A stretch of DNA of 64,000 nt, taken from contig NZ_LIVV01000007.1 of the NCBI RefSeq assembly GCF_001905825.1, positions 248,001-312,000 of the forward strand. Direction: 5' to 3'. Positions 26,907 to 36,312 of this stretch are shown here, piece after piece. How positions within the stretch are numbered: the stretch's first letter is position 1; every line of letters begins with the position of its first letter. This DNA is from Streptomyces sp. CB02009 (lineage in GTDB: Bacteria; Actinomycetota; Actinomycetes; Streptomycetales; Streptomycetaceae). The notes beneath the pieces are model-generated. The model did not search any database, had not been told where the DNA came from, and saw only the letters and a list, made by a program, of their open reading frames with translations. The position numbers and the translations under genes are program-made.

Positions 26907-29255
26907 ATGGCCGAAGTCAAGAAATCAGCGCCCGGCGGCGCCGGATCCAGCGGATCCCCGTCCCCGGAGGACGGCGGCGGATCGCCGCGGCGGGACGGGG
27001 CGGGCGGCTGGACGCGGTTCGTGACCGTCCGGCCGCGCCTGACGCTGCTCGTCGCCCTCGTCCTCACCGCCCTCGCCGTCCTGGCCGGCGGCGGGGTCGC
27101 CGACCGGATGGGCAGCGGCGGCTGGGAGGACCCGGCCGCCGAATCCACGTACGCGACCGAGGCCCTCGGACGCCAGTTCCCCGGCTCCCAGCCGAACCTG
27201 CTCCTGCTCGTCGACGCCGGAGCGGCCGGCACCGACGCGCCCGCGGTCGCCGCCGAGGCCCGCCGGCTCGCCGAGCGGCTCGACGCCGAGCCGGGCGTCG
27301 ACGGCGTCGGCTCCTACTGGTCCACCGGCTCGCCCGCCCTCCGCTCCGAGGACGGCCGCAAGGCCGTGATAGCCGCCCGGATCGCCGGCGAGGAGAAGGA
27401 CGCGGCCGCCGTCCTCGACCGGATCGCCCCCGAGTACCGGGGCACCCACGGCCCCGTCGAGGTCTCCCTCGGCGGCGGACTCGCCGTGCGCCACGAGATG
27501 CAGACGGTCATCCAGGAGGACCTGCTGCGGGCCGAGCTCATCGCCCTGCCCCTCACCCTCGTCCTGCTCGTCATGGTCTTCGGCAGCGCCGTCGCCGCCC
27601 TGCTGCCGCTCGGCGTCGGCATCGTCGCCATCCTCGGCACCAACGCCGTCCTGCGCGGCCTCACCGAGTTCACCGACGTCTCCGTCTTCGCGCAGAACCT
27701 GACGACGGCCCTCGGCCTCGGACTCGCCATCGACTACGCGCTGTTCGTCGTCCGCCGGTACCGCGAGGAGCTCGACGCCGGGGCCGACACGTACACCGCC
27801 GTCCGCACCACCCTGCGCACCGCCGGGCGGACCGTGCTCTTCTCCGCCCTGACCGTCGCCGTCTCGCTCTCCGCGATGCTGGTCTTCCCGCAGTACTTCC
27901 TGCGCTCCTTCGCGTACGCCGGGATCGCCGTGGTCCTGCTCGCCGCGACCGCCGCGCTCACCCTGCTCCCGGCGGCCCTCGTCCTGCTCGGCGACCGGGT
28001 CAACGCGCTCGACCTGCGGCGCCTCCTCCGGCGCGGCCGGACGCCCGGTGCGCAGCGCGCAGGGGACGACGAGGGCACGGGCTGGGGACGGGCCGCCGCG
28101 CTCGTGATGCGCAGGGCGCCGGTCTTCGCCGTCCTCACCACCGCCGGACTCGTCCTCCTCGGACTGCCCTTCCTCGGCGTGACGTTCGGCACCGCCGACG
28201 ACCGCCAGCTCCCCGTCACCGCCTCCTCCCGGGTCGTCCAGGACGAACTGCGGAACGGCTTCCCCGGCGACCCCGGCGGCACCCTCACCGTCCTCGCCGA
28301 GGGCGCGGCCACCCCCGCGCAGTACGCGGCCTTCCGCGAGCGGATCGGCGCCCTCGACGGCGTGGCCCGGGCCGACGGGCCGGTGACCGCCGCCGGCGGC
28401 CACGCCTACTTCACGGTCGTCGCCGAGGGCGAGACCGTCGGCGCCCAGGCCCAGCGGACCGTGGCCGAACTCCGCGCCGCACCCGCACCGTTCGAGACCT
28501 CCGTCACCGGGCAGGCCGCCGTCCTGGTCGACTCCAAGGACGCCCTCGCCGAGCGGCTGCCCTGGGCCGCGGCGATCATCGTGATCGTCACGCTGCTCCT
28601 GGTCTTCCTGCTCACCGGCAGCGTCCTCATCCCCGTCCAGGCCGTCGTCCTCAACGCCCTCAGCCTCACGGCGATGTTCGGCGCGGTGGTCTGGGTCTTC
28701 CAGGACGGGCACCTCGCGGGGCTCCTCGGCTTCACCCCCACCGGGGACATCGAGACCACCCTGCCGGTGCTCATGTTCTGCGTGGCCTTCGGACTCTCCA
28801 TGGACTACGGGGTGTTCCTGCTCTCCCGCATCAAGGAGGAGTACGACCGCACCGGCGACCACGAGCACTCCGTCCGCTTCGGTCTGCGCCGCACCGGCGG
28901 CCTCATCACCGCGGCCGCCGTGATCCTCGCCGTCGTCATGGTCGCCATCGGCACCTCCCGCGTCACCAACACCAAGATGCTCGGCCTCGGCGTCGCCCTC
29001 GCCGTCCTCATGGACGCCATGGTGGTCCGCAGCCTCCTCGTCCCCTCCGTGATGAAGCTGACCGGCCGCCTCACCTGGTGGGCCCCCGGCCCGCTGCGCC
29101 GCTTCCACGACCGCTTCGGCATCAGCGAGTCGGACGCGCCCGCCCCCGAGAGGGAGGACGCGCCCGACTCCGCGAAGGAGGACGCGCCCGACTCCGAAGG
29201 CGCGGACGCCGCGGCGCCGGAGGAGCGCCGGGAGACGGCCCCGCTCCGGCGGTGA
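26907..29255 (+). CDS. MMPL-family (RND-superfamily) membrane exporter
   Basis: A 782-residue transporter with two MMPL halves: each has one helix, a large extracytoplasmic domain and a five-helix bundle. Family motifs occur at GLGLAIDYALFVVRRYREEL (first half) and FGLSMDYGVFLLSRIKEEY (second half), where the Asp-Tyr pairs carry the proton relay known from MmpL3. The tail (about 735-782) is hydrophilic with repeats of EDAPDS. It probably exports lipids, siderophores or hydrophobic toxins. The N-terminus is an unusually polar Gly/Ser stretch. Confidence 0.9.
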   Translation: MAEVKKSAPGGAGSSGSPSPEDGGGSPRRDGAGGWTRFVTVRPRLTLLVALVLTALAVLAGGGVADRMGSGGWEDPAAESTYATEALGRQFPGSQPNLLLLVDAGAAGTDAPAVAAEARRLAERLDAEPGVDGVGSYWSTGSPALRSEDGRKAVIAARIAGEEKDAAAVLDRIAPEYRGTHGPVEVSLGGGLAVRHEMQTVIQEDLLRAELIALPLTLVLLVMVFGSAVAALLPLGVGIVAILGTNAVLRGLTEFTDVSVFAQNLTTALGLGLAIDYALFVVRRYREELDAGADTYTAVRTTLRTAGRTVLFSALTVAVSLSAMLVFPQYFLRSFAYAGIAVVLLAATAALTLLPAALVLLGDRVNALDLRRLLRRGRTPGAQRAGDDEGTGWGRAAALVMRRAPVFAVLTTAGLVLLGLPFLGVTFGTADDRQLPVTASSRVVQDELRNGFPGDPGGTLTVLAEGAATPAQYAAFRERIGALDGVARADGPVTAAGGHAYFTVVAEGETVGAQAQRTVAELRAAPAPFETSVTGQAAVLVDSKDALAERLPWAAAIIVIVTLLLVFLLTGSVLIPVQAVVLNALSLTAMFGAVVWVFQDGHLAGLLGFTPTGDIETTLPVLMFCVAFGLSMDYGVFLLSRIKEEYDRTGDHEHSVRFGLRRTGGLITAAAVILAVVMVAIGTSRVTNTKMLGLGVALAVLMDAMVVRSLLVPSVMKLTGRLTWWAPGPLRRFHDRFGISESDAPAPEREDAPDSAKEDAPDSEGADAAAPEERRETAPLRR

Positions 29256-29260
29256 CACGC

Positions 29261-29303
29261 CGCGGGGCCGGACCGGGGGCGGCCGCCCGGGTCCGGCCCC
29301 GCG
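29261..29303 (+). terminator. Hairpin terminator after the MMPL gene
   Basis: Perfect 14-bp arms CGCGGGGCCGGACC (29261-29274) and GGTCCGGCCCCGCG (29290-29303), 5 bases after the stop codon, with a GC-rich loop. Confidence 0.75.
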
Positions 29304-29335
29304 AGGAGGCGGGGGAGGGGGCGGTCCCCCTCGGG

Positions 29336-29533
29336 TCAGTCGCGGCGGCCCCGGTTGCCGGGGCGGCTCGCGACCCAGGCGCGGATCGTGTCCGCGTACC
29401 AGTAGGGCTTGCCCGACTCCACGTGGTCGGGGGCCGGCAGCAGCCCGTGCTTCCGGTAGGAGCGGACCGTGTCGGGCTGCACCCGGATGTGTGCGGCGAT
29501 GTCCTTGTACGACCAGAGCCTTCTGTCCGTCAT
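29336..29533 (-). CDS. Small helix-turn-helix DNA-binding protein (MerR/excisionase-like)
   Basis: ATG 29533 has GGGAGGT 8 bases upstream and gives 65 residues. The sequence YKDIAAHIRVQPDTVRSYRK is a MerR/BldC/excisionase-like helix-turn-helix, followed by a wing-like segment (YWYADTIRAWVASRP). It has no effector domain. Proteins of this size act as small transcription factors or recombination directionality factors. Since no integrase is nearby, a regulator is more likely. It converges with the MMPL gene. Confidence 0.75.
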   Translation of the reverse strand: MTDRRLWSYKDIAAHIRVQPDTVRSYRKHGLLPAPDHVESGKPYWYADTIRAWVASRPGNRGRRD

Positions 29534-29806
29534 GCCTGGTACCTCCCTGCGCACCGCGCAGCGGCGGCGGGGGTGCCGTTCGGGGGCGCTGCGGGCGGGC
29601 GTTGGCGATCACTGAGCCATTGCCCCCTGCAACGACCCCGCCAGACAGCAGGGGAGCGCCTGTCGAGCGGCTGTGACGGAAAGCCCGCGTAACGGAGATA
29701 TGCGTGACACCGAAGGGACGTGTGTGACGAAAAAGCCGCATCAGGACATCGGTGTGTCCCCGTGCCCCGCCCCTGCTCGGAGAGATATGCGCCGGTCGCG
29801 CGCCGG

Positions 29807-30742
29807 TCACATGCCGCAGGACCTCAGATAGCGCCGGGTACGGAGCGCGATCGGATACGGAACGTCCGGCTCGCAGGGGTACATGTCCTGCTCCACGATC
29901 GCGAACAGGTCCACGTCCAGCGCCGAGGCGGCCGCGAGCACCGGCTCCAGGGCGGGCACCCCGGACGGCGGCTCGCACATCACCCCGCGCGCCACCGCCG
30001 GCCCGAACGGCACCCCCTCGGCCACCACCCCCGCCAGGATCTCCGGGTCGACCTGCTTGAGATGCAGATAGCCGATCCGCTCGCCGTACGCCTCGATCAG
30101 CTTGACGCTGTCCCCGCCCGCGTACGCGTAGTGCCCGGTGTCCAGGCAGAGCGAGACCGCCTCCGGGTCCGTCGCGTCCAGGAACCGCGTCACGCTCTCC
30201 TCGCCGTCCAGATGCGTGTCGGCGTGCGGATGGACGACGATCCGCAGCCCGTACCGCTCGCGCACCTCCCGGCCGAGCCGCTCGGTGAGCCCCGTCAGAT
30301 CCCGCCACTGCGCCGCCGTGAGCGTCCGGTCCTCCAGGACCTCGCCCGTCCGGTCGTCCCGCCAGAACGAGGGGATGACGACCAGATGGCCCGCGCCCAC
30401 CGCCTGCGCCAGGGCCGCGTTCTCGGCGACGTGCGCCCAGGTCCGCTCCCAGACGTCCGGGCCGTGGTGCAGGCCGGTGAAGACCGTCCCCGCCGAGACC
30501 CGCAGCCCGCGCCGCGCGGTCTCCTCCGTCAGGACGGACGGATCGGTGGGCAGATAGCCGTACGGGCCGAGCTCGATCCACTCGTACCCCGCGCCGGACA
30601 CCTCGTCCAGGAACCGCTGCCACGGCACCTGCCGGGGATCGTCGGGGAACCACACCCCCCAGGAGTCCGGGGCGGAGCCGATCCGGATCCGGGACGGGGG
30701 AGGGGACGAGGGCGGGGGCGGCTGCGGTGACGGCGTCGTCAT
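29807..30742 (-). CDS. IolE/IolH-like sugar isomerase/epimerase of the inositol cluster
   Basis: Start placed at ATG 30742 (311 residues); a GTG at 30751 is possible. After a Pro/Ser-rich leader of about 16 residues, the TIM barrel starts with IGSAPDSWGVWFPDDPR. Metal-ligand-type segments are IVVHPHADTH, CLDTGHYAYAG and YLHLKQVD, as in xylose-isomerase-like barrels. It is divergent from iolC with a shared operator region, so a role as inosose dehydratase or inosose isomerase in myo-inositol breakdown is likely. It lacks the classic IolE N-terminus of Bacillus, so the exact step is uncertain. Confidence 0.8.
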   Translation of the reverse strand: MTTPSPQPPPPSSPPPSRIRIGSAPDSWGVWFPDDPRQVPWQRFLDEVSGAGYEWIELGPYGYLPTDPSVLTEETARRGLRVSAGTVFTGLHHGPDVWERTWAHVAENAALAQAVGAGHLVVIPSFWRDDRTGEVLEDRTLTAAQWRDLTGLTERLGREVRERYGLRIVVHPHADTHLDGEESVTRFLDATDPEAVSLCLDTGHYAYAGGDSVKLIEAYGERIGYLHLKQVDPEILAGVVAEGVPFGPAVARGVMCEPPSGVPALEPVLAAASALDVDLFAIVEQDMYPCEPDVPYPIALRTRRYLRSCGM

Positions 30743-30811
30743 GCCTGCCACCTTGACCGGGGCCCGCGAGCAGCGTCAAGGAGGCCGCCCCGGCCCGGTC
30801 ACGTCGTCAGA

Positions 30812-30857
30812 ATGTCCGGACATATCGTTGACAGGCCTCCGGGCGGACGGCTAGACC
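30812..30857 (+). promoter_or_regulatory. iolC promoter with palindromic operator
   Basis: TTGACA (30828-30833), 18 bases, then TAGACC (30852-30857) form a good vegetative promoter. The perfect palindrome ATGTCCGGACAT (30812-30823) ends 4 bases before the -35 box, in the space shared with the divergent IolE-like gene. Its form resembles GntR-family operators. No regulator gene is next to it. Confidence 0.68.
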
Positions 30858-30882
30858 TGGGTGCGGAAGCCGGACGCGAGAG

Positions 30883-31878
30883 GTGGCGCGGGTGGAGTCG
30901 GAGCCGTACGACCTGATCACCATGGGGCGCCTCGGCGTGGACCTGTACCCGCTGCAGACCGGAGTCGGGCTCGACCGGGTCGACACCTTCGCCAAGTTCC
31001 TCGGCGGCTCCCCGGCGAACGTCGCCGTCGCCGCCGCCCGGCTCGGCCTGCGCACCGCACTCGTCTCCCGCACCGGCGCCGACCCCTTCGGCAGCTACCT
31101 GCGCCGCGAGCTGAAGGGCTTCGGGGTCGACGACCGCTGGGTGACCGAGGTCGAGGCCTACCCCACCCCCGTCACCTTCTGCGCCCTCTTCCCGCCCGAC
31201 GACTTCCCGCTCACCTTCTACCGCCGCCCCAAGGCCCCCGACCTGGAGATCCACCCGCACGAGCTGGACCTCGACGCGATCCGCGCCGCACGGGTCCTCT
31301 GGGCGACCGGCACCGGCCTCAGCGCCGAGCCGAGCCGCACCGCGACCCTGGAGGCGCTGCGGGCCAGGTCCGGGCGGCAGACGACGGTCCTCGACCTGGA
31401 CTGGCGGCCGATGTTCTGGACGGACCCGGCGGCCGCCCGCCCGTACTACGCCGAGGCGCTGCGGCACGCGACCGTCGTCGTCGGCAACGGCGACGAGTGC
31501 GAGGTGGCGACGGGGGAGCGCGAGCCGTACGCGGCCGCCCGCGCGCTGCTCGCCGCCGGAGCGGACACCGGCCTCCGGCTCGCCGTCGTCAAGCGGGGCC
31601 CCGAGGGCGTCCTCGCGCTCGCCGCCGACGGGACGAGCGCCGAGGTGCCGCCGCTGCCGGTCGAGGTGGTCAACGGCCTCGGCGCGGGCGACGCGTTCGG
31701 CGGGGCGCTCGTCCACGGGCTGCTCGCCGGCCGGGACCTGGAGACCGCCCTGCGCCACGCCAACGCCGCCGGCGCGATCGTCGCGGGCCGCCTCCCCTGC
31801 TCGTCCGCCATGCCGTCCGCCGCGGAGATCGCCGAAGCACTCGCGACCGGCTCCGGAACCCTGGCGGAAAACGGGTAG
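30883..31878 (+). CDS. iolC: 5-dehydro-2-deoxygluconokinase, PfkB family
   Basis: A 331-residue PfkB sugar kinase beginning DLITMGRLGVDLYPLQTGVG, a signature of IolC. The catalytic base is Asp270 in NGLGAGDAFGGALV, and GGSPANVAVAAARLG is the first PfkB motif. It phosphorylates 2-deoxy-5-keto-gluconate in myo-inositol catabolism. GTG 30883 is listed; GTG 30892 has a better-placed GAGAGG and may be the true start. First gene of iolC-iolB-iolD-mmsA; 9 bases separate it from iolB. Confidence 0.93.
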   Translation: MARVESEPYDLITMGRLGVDLYPLQTGVGLDRVDTFAKFLGGSPANVAVAAARLGLRTALVSRTGADPFGSYLRRELKGFGVDDRWVTEVEAYPTPVTFCALFPPDDFPLTFYRRPKAPDLEIHPHELDLDAIRAARVLWATGTGLSAEPSRTATLEALRARSGRQTTVLDLDWRPMFWTDPAAARPYYAEALRHATVVVGNGDECEVATGEREPYAAARALLAAGADTGLRLAVVKRGPEGVLALAADGTSAEVPPLPVEVVNGLGAGDAFGGALVHGLLAGRDLETALRHANAAGAIVAGRLPCSSAMPSAAEIAEALATGSGTLAENG

Positions 31879-31887
31879 GGGTGAGTC

Positions 31888-32712
31888 ATGAGCACCCGTC
31901 ACCCCCCGTCCCTCCACCTCCCCGCCGGAACCGCCGCCCACGGCCCGTACGGGCTCGACATCGACCCCCGGCGGGCCGGCTGGACATACTCCGCCCTGCG
32001 GGTCCTCACCCTAGGGCCGGGCGCGATCCACTCCTTCGAGAGCGGGGATTCCGAATGGGTCGTGCTTCCCCTCTCCGGTGCCTGTAGCGTGCGCGTCGAC
32101 GGAGAGATCCTCGAACTCCAGGGCCGCACGAGCGTGTTCGACGGAGTCACCGACTTCGCCTATGTACCGCGCGACGCCCACGCCCAGATCGCCTCCGGTG
32201 CGGGAGGCCGCTTCGCTTTGGCAGGAGCGAAGTGCGAGCGACGACTCCCCGCCCGCTACGGCCCCGCGCCGGAGGTTCCCGTCGAGACCCGCGGCAGCGG
32301 CAACCGCGCCCGCGAGGTCCGGAACTTCGCCTCGGCCGACGCCTTCGCCTGCGACCGGCTCATCGCCGTCGAGGTCGTCACGCCCGGCGGCAACTGGTCC
32401 TCCTACCCCCCGCACAAGCACGACGAGCACCGTCCCGGCGCCGAGTCCCTCCTCGAAGAGATCTACTACTACGAGATCGACGGCCCAAGCGCCCTCGCCT
32501 ACCAGCGGATCTCCCCCTCCCGGCCGGGCGGCGCCGAGCTCCTCGCCGAGGTCCGGGACGGCGACGCCGTCCTCGTACCCGACGGCTGGCACGGCCCGTC
32601 GATCGCCCAGCCCGGACACCCGCTGTACTACCTGAACGTCATGGCCGGGCCCGGCCCCGAACGGGAGTGGCGGATCTGCTTCCACCCCGACCACACGGAG
32701 GGATACGCATGA
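31888..32712 (+). CDS. iolB: 5-deoxy-glucuronate isomerase
   Basis: A 274-residue bicupin. The second cupin carries metal-ligand residues in YPPHKHDEH and a Glu in LLEEIYYYEI, as in KduI/IolB enzymes. It converts 5-deoxy-glucuronate to 2-deoxy-5-keto-gluconate, the IolC substrate. The stop overlaps the iolD start by ATGA, so the two are coupled. Confidence 0.94.
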   Translation: MSTRHPPSLHLPAGTAAHGPYGLDIDPRRAGWTYSALRVLTLGPGAIHSFESGDSEWVVLPLSGACSVRVDGEILELQGRTSVFDGVTDFAYVPRDAHAQIASGAGGRFALAGAKCERRLPARYGPAPEVPVETRGSGNRAREVRNFASADAFACDRLIAVEVVTPGGNWSSYPPHKHDEHRPGAESLLEEIYYYEIDGPSALAYQRISPSRPGGAELLAEVRDGDAVLVPDGWHGPSIAQPGHPLYYLNVMAGPGPEREWRICFHPDHTEGYA

Positions 32713-34580
32713 GCGTCCGGCTCACCGTCGCCCAGGCCCTGGTGCGTTTCCTCGCCGCGCAGTACACCGAACGCGACGGCGTACGACAGCGGCTGATCAC
32801 CGCGACCTGGGGCATCTTCGGCCACGGCAACGTCGCCGGCATCGGGCAGGCGCTCGTCGAGTACCCCGGCCTCATGCCGTTCCACCAGGGACGCAACGAG
32901 CAGGCCATGGTGCACGCGGCCGTCGGCTACGCCCGCCAGTCCAACCGGCTGCGCGTCCACGCCGTCACCACCTCCATCGGCCCCGGCGCCACCAACCTCG
33001 TCACCGGCGCAGCCCTCGCCACCGTCAACCGGCTGCCCGTCCTCCTGCTGCCCGGCGACACCTTCGCGAGCCGCCCCGCCGACCCCGTCCTGCAGCAGCT
33101 CGAAGTCCCGTACGCGGGCGAGACGTCCGTCAACGACTGCCTGCGGCCCGTGTCGCGCTACTTCGACCGCGTCACCCGCCCCGAGGCGCTCGTCCCGGCC
33201 GCCCTCGCCGCCGTACGCGTCCTCACCGACCCCGCCGACACCGGGGCGGTCACGCTCGCCCTGCCGCAGGACGTGCAGGCAGAGGCGTACGACTGGCCCG
33301 AGGAGTTCCTCGCCGAACGGACCTGGACCGTGCGCCGGCCGCGGCCCGACACCGCCGAACTCGACGCCGCCGTACAGGCGGTCGGGAAGGCCCGGCGGCC
33401 GATGATCATCGCCGGCGGCGGCGTCAGGTACAGCGCGGCCCAGGACGCCCTGAGCACCCTCGCCCGCACGGCCGGCCTCCCCGTCGCCACCACCCAGGCC
33501 GGCAAGGGCGTCCTGCCCTGGGACCACCCCTGCGACGTCGGCGGCATCGGCCACACCGGCACGGCGACCGCCGACGCCCTGGCCCGCGGCAGCGACCTGG
33601 TCATCGGCGTCGGCACCCGCCTCACCGACTTCACCACCGCCTCCGGCACCCTCTTCCGCCCCGACACGCGGCTCGTCAACCTCAACATCACCGCGTTCGA
33701 CGCCCACAAGCAGGCCGCGCTGCCGCTCGTCGCCGACGCCCGCGCCGGACTGGAGGCCCTCACCGAGGCCCTCGGCGGCCACCCGGGCGACCACCGGCAG
33801 GACACCGCGCACTGGGCGGCCTCCAAGCGGGAATGGCAGGAACGGACCGACGCCGCCTACGCCGCACCCGACCCGCACGCCCGCCCCACCCAGGTCCAGG
33901 TCCTCGGCGTACTCGACACTCTGGTCGACGGCAGCGACATCCTGATCAACGCCGCCGGCTCGCTCCCCGGCGACCTGCACAGGCTCTGGCGGGCCCGGTC
34001 CGACGACCAGTACCACGTCGAATACGGCTACTCGTGCATGGGCTACGAGATCCCCGCCGCCATCGGCGTCGCCCTCGCCGCCCCCGGCCGGCCGGTCTGG
34101 GCCCTCGTCGGCGACGGTACGTACCTGATGAATCCCACCGAGATCGTCACCGCCGTCCAGGAGGGACTGCCCATCAAGCTGGTCGTCCTCCAGAACCACG
34201 GCTACGCCTCCATCGGCGGCCTCTCGGAGGCCGTCGGCGCCGAGCGGTTCGGCACCGACTACCGCCACCGGGACGCCTTCGGCGGCTTCACCGGCCCGCC
34301 GCTCCCCGTCGACCTCGGCGCCAACGCCGCCTCCCTCGGCATGCGCGTGCTGCGCCCCCGCACCGTGCGTGACCTGCGGGAAGCCCTCGCGGACGCACGG
34401 AGCGCGACGGTTCCCACATGTGTCTACGTCGAGACCGAAACGCCAGACACTGTGTCGGGCCCGCCCCCGGCCCAGGCATGGTGGGATGTGCCCGTGGCCG
34501 AGACCTCGACCCGCCCGTCGGCGGTCAAGGCCCGGGAGGAGTACGACCGGCACGTCACCGCCCGACGCCGCCATCTCTGA
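32709..34580 (+). CDS. iolD: 3D-(3,5/4)-trihydroxycyclohexane-1,2-dione hydrolase, ThDP-dependent
   Basis: Starts at ATG 32709 within iolB's stop; 623 residues. It is a ThDP enzyme: PFHQGRNEQAM holds the Glu that activates the cofactor, EYGYSCMGYEIPAA is IolD-specific, and GDGTYLMNPTEI (near residue 468) is the Mg/ThDP motif. It hydrolyses the cyclic dione to 5-deoxy-glucuronate. mmsA follows after 14 bases. Confidence 0.95.
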   Translation: MSVRLTVAQALVRFLAAQYTERDGVRQRLITATWGIFGHGNVAGIGQALVEYPGLMPFHQGRNEQAMVHAAVGYARQSNRLRVHAVTTSIGPGATNLVTGAALATVNRLPVLLLPGDTFASRPADPVLQQLEVPYAGETSVNDCLRPVSRYFDRVTRPEALVPAALAAVRVLTDPADTGAVTLALPQDVQAEAYDWPEEFLAERTWTVRRPRPDTAELDAAVQAVGKARRPMIIAGGGVRYSAAQDALSTLARTAGLPVATTQAGKGVLPWDHPCDVGGIGHTGTATADALARGSDLVIGVGTRLTDFTTASGTLFRPDTRLVNLNITAFDAHKQAALPLVADARAGLEALTEALGGHPGDHRQDTAHWAASKREWQERTDAAYAAPDPHARPTQVQVLGVLDTLVDGSDILINAAGSLPGDLHRLWRARSDDQYHVEYGYSCMGYEIPAAIGVALAAPGRPVWALVGDGTYLMNPTEIVTAVQEGLPIKLVVLQNHGYASIGGLSEAVGAERFGTDYRHRDAFGGFTGPPLPVDLGANAASLGMRVLRPRTVRDLREALADARSATVPTCVYVETETPDTVSGPPPAQAWWDVPVAETSTRPSAVKAREEYDRHVTARRRHL

Positions 34581-34594
34581 AGGAGCATTTCGTC

Positions 34595-36106
34595 ATGACG
34601 AACACCGTCAAGACCGTCAACCACTGGATCGGTGGCAAGACCGTCGAGGGCACGTCGGGCAACTGGGGCCCGGTCACCGACCCGGCCACCGGCGCCGTGA
34701 CCACGAAGGTCGCGCTCGCCTCCGTCGAGGAGGTCGACGCCGCCGTCGCCGCCGCCAAGGACGCCTGGGCGACCTGGGGCACCTCCTCGCTCGCCCAGCG
34801 CACCACCATCCTCTTCAAGTTCCGCGCGCTCCTCGACGCCAACCGCGACGCCATCGCCGAGCTGATCGTCGCCGAGCACGGCAAGGTCCACTCCGACGCG
34901 CTCGGCGAGGTCGCCCGCGGCCTGGAGATCGTCGACCTGGCCTGCGGCATCACCACCCAGCTCAAGGGCGAGCTCTCCACCCAGGTGTCGAACCGGGTGG
35001 ACGTGGCGTCCATCCGCCAGCCCGTCGGCGTCGTCGCCGGCATCACGCCCTTCAACTTCCCGGCCATGGTGCCGATGTGGATGTTCCCGATCGCCATCGC
35101 GACCGGCAACACCTTCATCCTCAAGCCGAGCGAGAAGGACCCCTCGCCGTCCCTCAAGATCGCCGAGCTGCTCGCGGAGGCGGGCCTCCCGGACGGCGTC
35201 TTCAACGTCCTGCACGGCGACAAGGTGGCCGTCGACCGCCTCCTGGAGCACCCGGACGTCTCCGCGATCTCCTTCGTCGGCTCCACCCCGATCGCCCGGT
35301 ACATCCACACCACCGCCTCCGCGAACGGCAAGCGCGTCCAGGCGCTCGGCGGCGCGAAGAACCACATGCTGGTCCTTCCCGACGCCGACCTCGACGCGGC
35401 GGCCGACGCGGCCGTCTCCGCGGCCTACGGCTCCGCGGGCGAGCGCTGCATGGCCATCTCGGCCGTCGTGGCCGTCGGCTCCATCGCCGACGAGCTCGTC
35501 CAGAAGATCCGCGAGCGCGCCGAGAAGATCAAGATCGGCCCCGGCACCGACCCGACCTCCGAGATGGGCCCGCTCATCACGGCCGTCCACCGCGACAAGG
35601 TCGCCTCCTACGTCCACGGCGCCGCGGACGAGGGCTGCGAGGTCGTCCTCGACGGCACCGGATACACCGTGGAGGGCCACGAGGACGGCCACTGGATCGG
35701 CCTCTCCCTCCTGGACCACGTGCCGACCACCGCCAAGGCCTACCAGGACGAGATCTTCGGCCCGGTGCTCTGCGTGCTGCGCACCGACACGTACGAGGAG
35801 GGCCTCGCCCTCATCAACGCCTCGCCGTTCGGCAACGGCACCGCGATCTTCACCCGCGACGGCGGCGCCGCCCGCCGCTTCCAGCTGGAGGTCGAGGCCG
35901 GCATGGTCGGCGTGAACGTGCCGATCCCCGTACCGGTCGGCTACCACTCCTTCGGCGGCTGGAAGGACTCGCTCTTCGGCGACCACCACATCTACGGCAA
36001 CGACGGCGTGCACTTCTACACCCGGGGCAAGGTCGTCACCACCCGCTGGCCGGACCCGTCCGACGCCCCGGCGGGCGTGGACCTGGGCTTCCCGCGCAAC
36101 CACTGA
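34595..36106 (+). CDS. mmsA: CoA-acylating methylmalonate-semialdehyde dehydrogenase
   Basis: Start at ATG 34595 with AAGGAG upstream; 503 residues. An aldehyde dehydrogenase with catalytic Cys285 in GSAGERCMAIS, the MmsA/IolA-type signature, and NAD site GITPFNFPAMVP. It turns malonate semialdehyde (from inositol) or methylmalonate semialdehyde (from valine) into acetyl- or propionyl-CoA. Last gene of the iol operon, closed by a long hairpin. Confidence 0.95.
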   Translation: MTNTVKTVNHWIGGKTVEGTSGNWGPVTDPATGAVTTKVALASVEEVDAAVAAAKDAWATWGTSSLAQRTTILFKFRALLDANRDAIAELIVAEHGKVHSDALGEVARGLEIVDLACGITTQLKGELSTQVSNRVDVASIRQPVGVVAGITPFNFPAMVPMWMFPIAIATGNTFILKPSEKDPSPSLKIAELLAEAGLPDGVFNVLHGDKVAVDRLLEHPDVSAISFVGSTPIARYIHTTASANGKRVQALGGAKNHMLVLPDADLDAAADAAVSAAYGSAGERCMAISAVVAVGSIADELVQKIRERAEKIKIGPGTDPTSEMGPLITAVHRDKVASYVHGAADEGCEVVLDGTGYTVEGHEDGHWIGLSLLDHVPTTAKAYQDEIFGPVLCVLRTDTYEEGLALINASPFGNGTAIFTRDGGAARRFQLEVEAGMVGVNVPIPVPVGYHSFGGWKDSLFGDHHIYGNDGVHFYTRGKVVTTRWPDPSDAPAGVDLGFPRNH

Positions 36107-36120
36107 CGCGGGCGGTCCGC

Positions 36121-36167
36121 GCCGACGGCCCCCGGGGTGCTGACAGCACACCCCGGGGGCCGTCGGC
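36121..36167 (+). terminator. Strong hairpin terminator of the iol operon
   Basis: Perfect 19-bp stem (arms 36121-36139 and 36149-36167, core GGCCCCCGGGGTG) with a 9-base loop, 15 bases after the mmsA stop. Confidence 0.88.
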
Positions 36168-36312
36168 GTGCTCCGGTCCCGAGGGGTCCCGGTGAGGACC
36201 CGGTCGGCGCCCCTCGGCGAAGGCCGGGGCGGCGGCCCTCACCCAAGGCCGCGGCCGGCGGTCCTCGCCGAGAGGCGCCCGACCGGGCCGGCCGTCCTCG
36301 GTGACGCCCCGG

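Noticed and set aside
26925..30779. A 1284-codon open frame on the minus strand opposite the MMPL gene
   Set aside because: It is a GC-bias shadow: the translation is rich in Gly, Glu, Asp and Arg without domains, runs through several real genes and has no ribosome-binding site.
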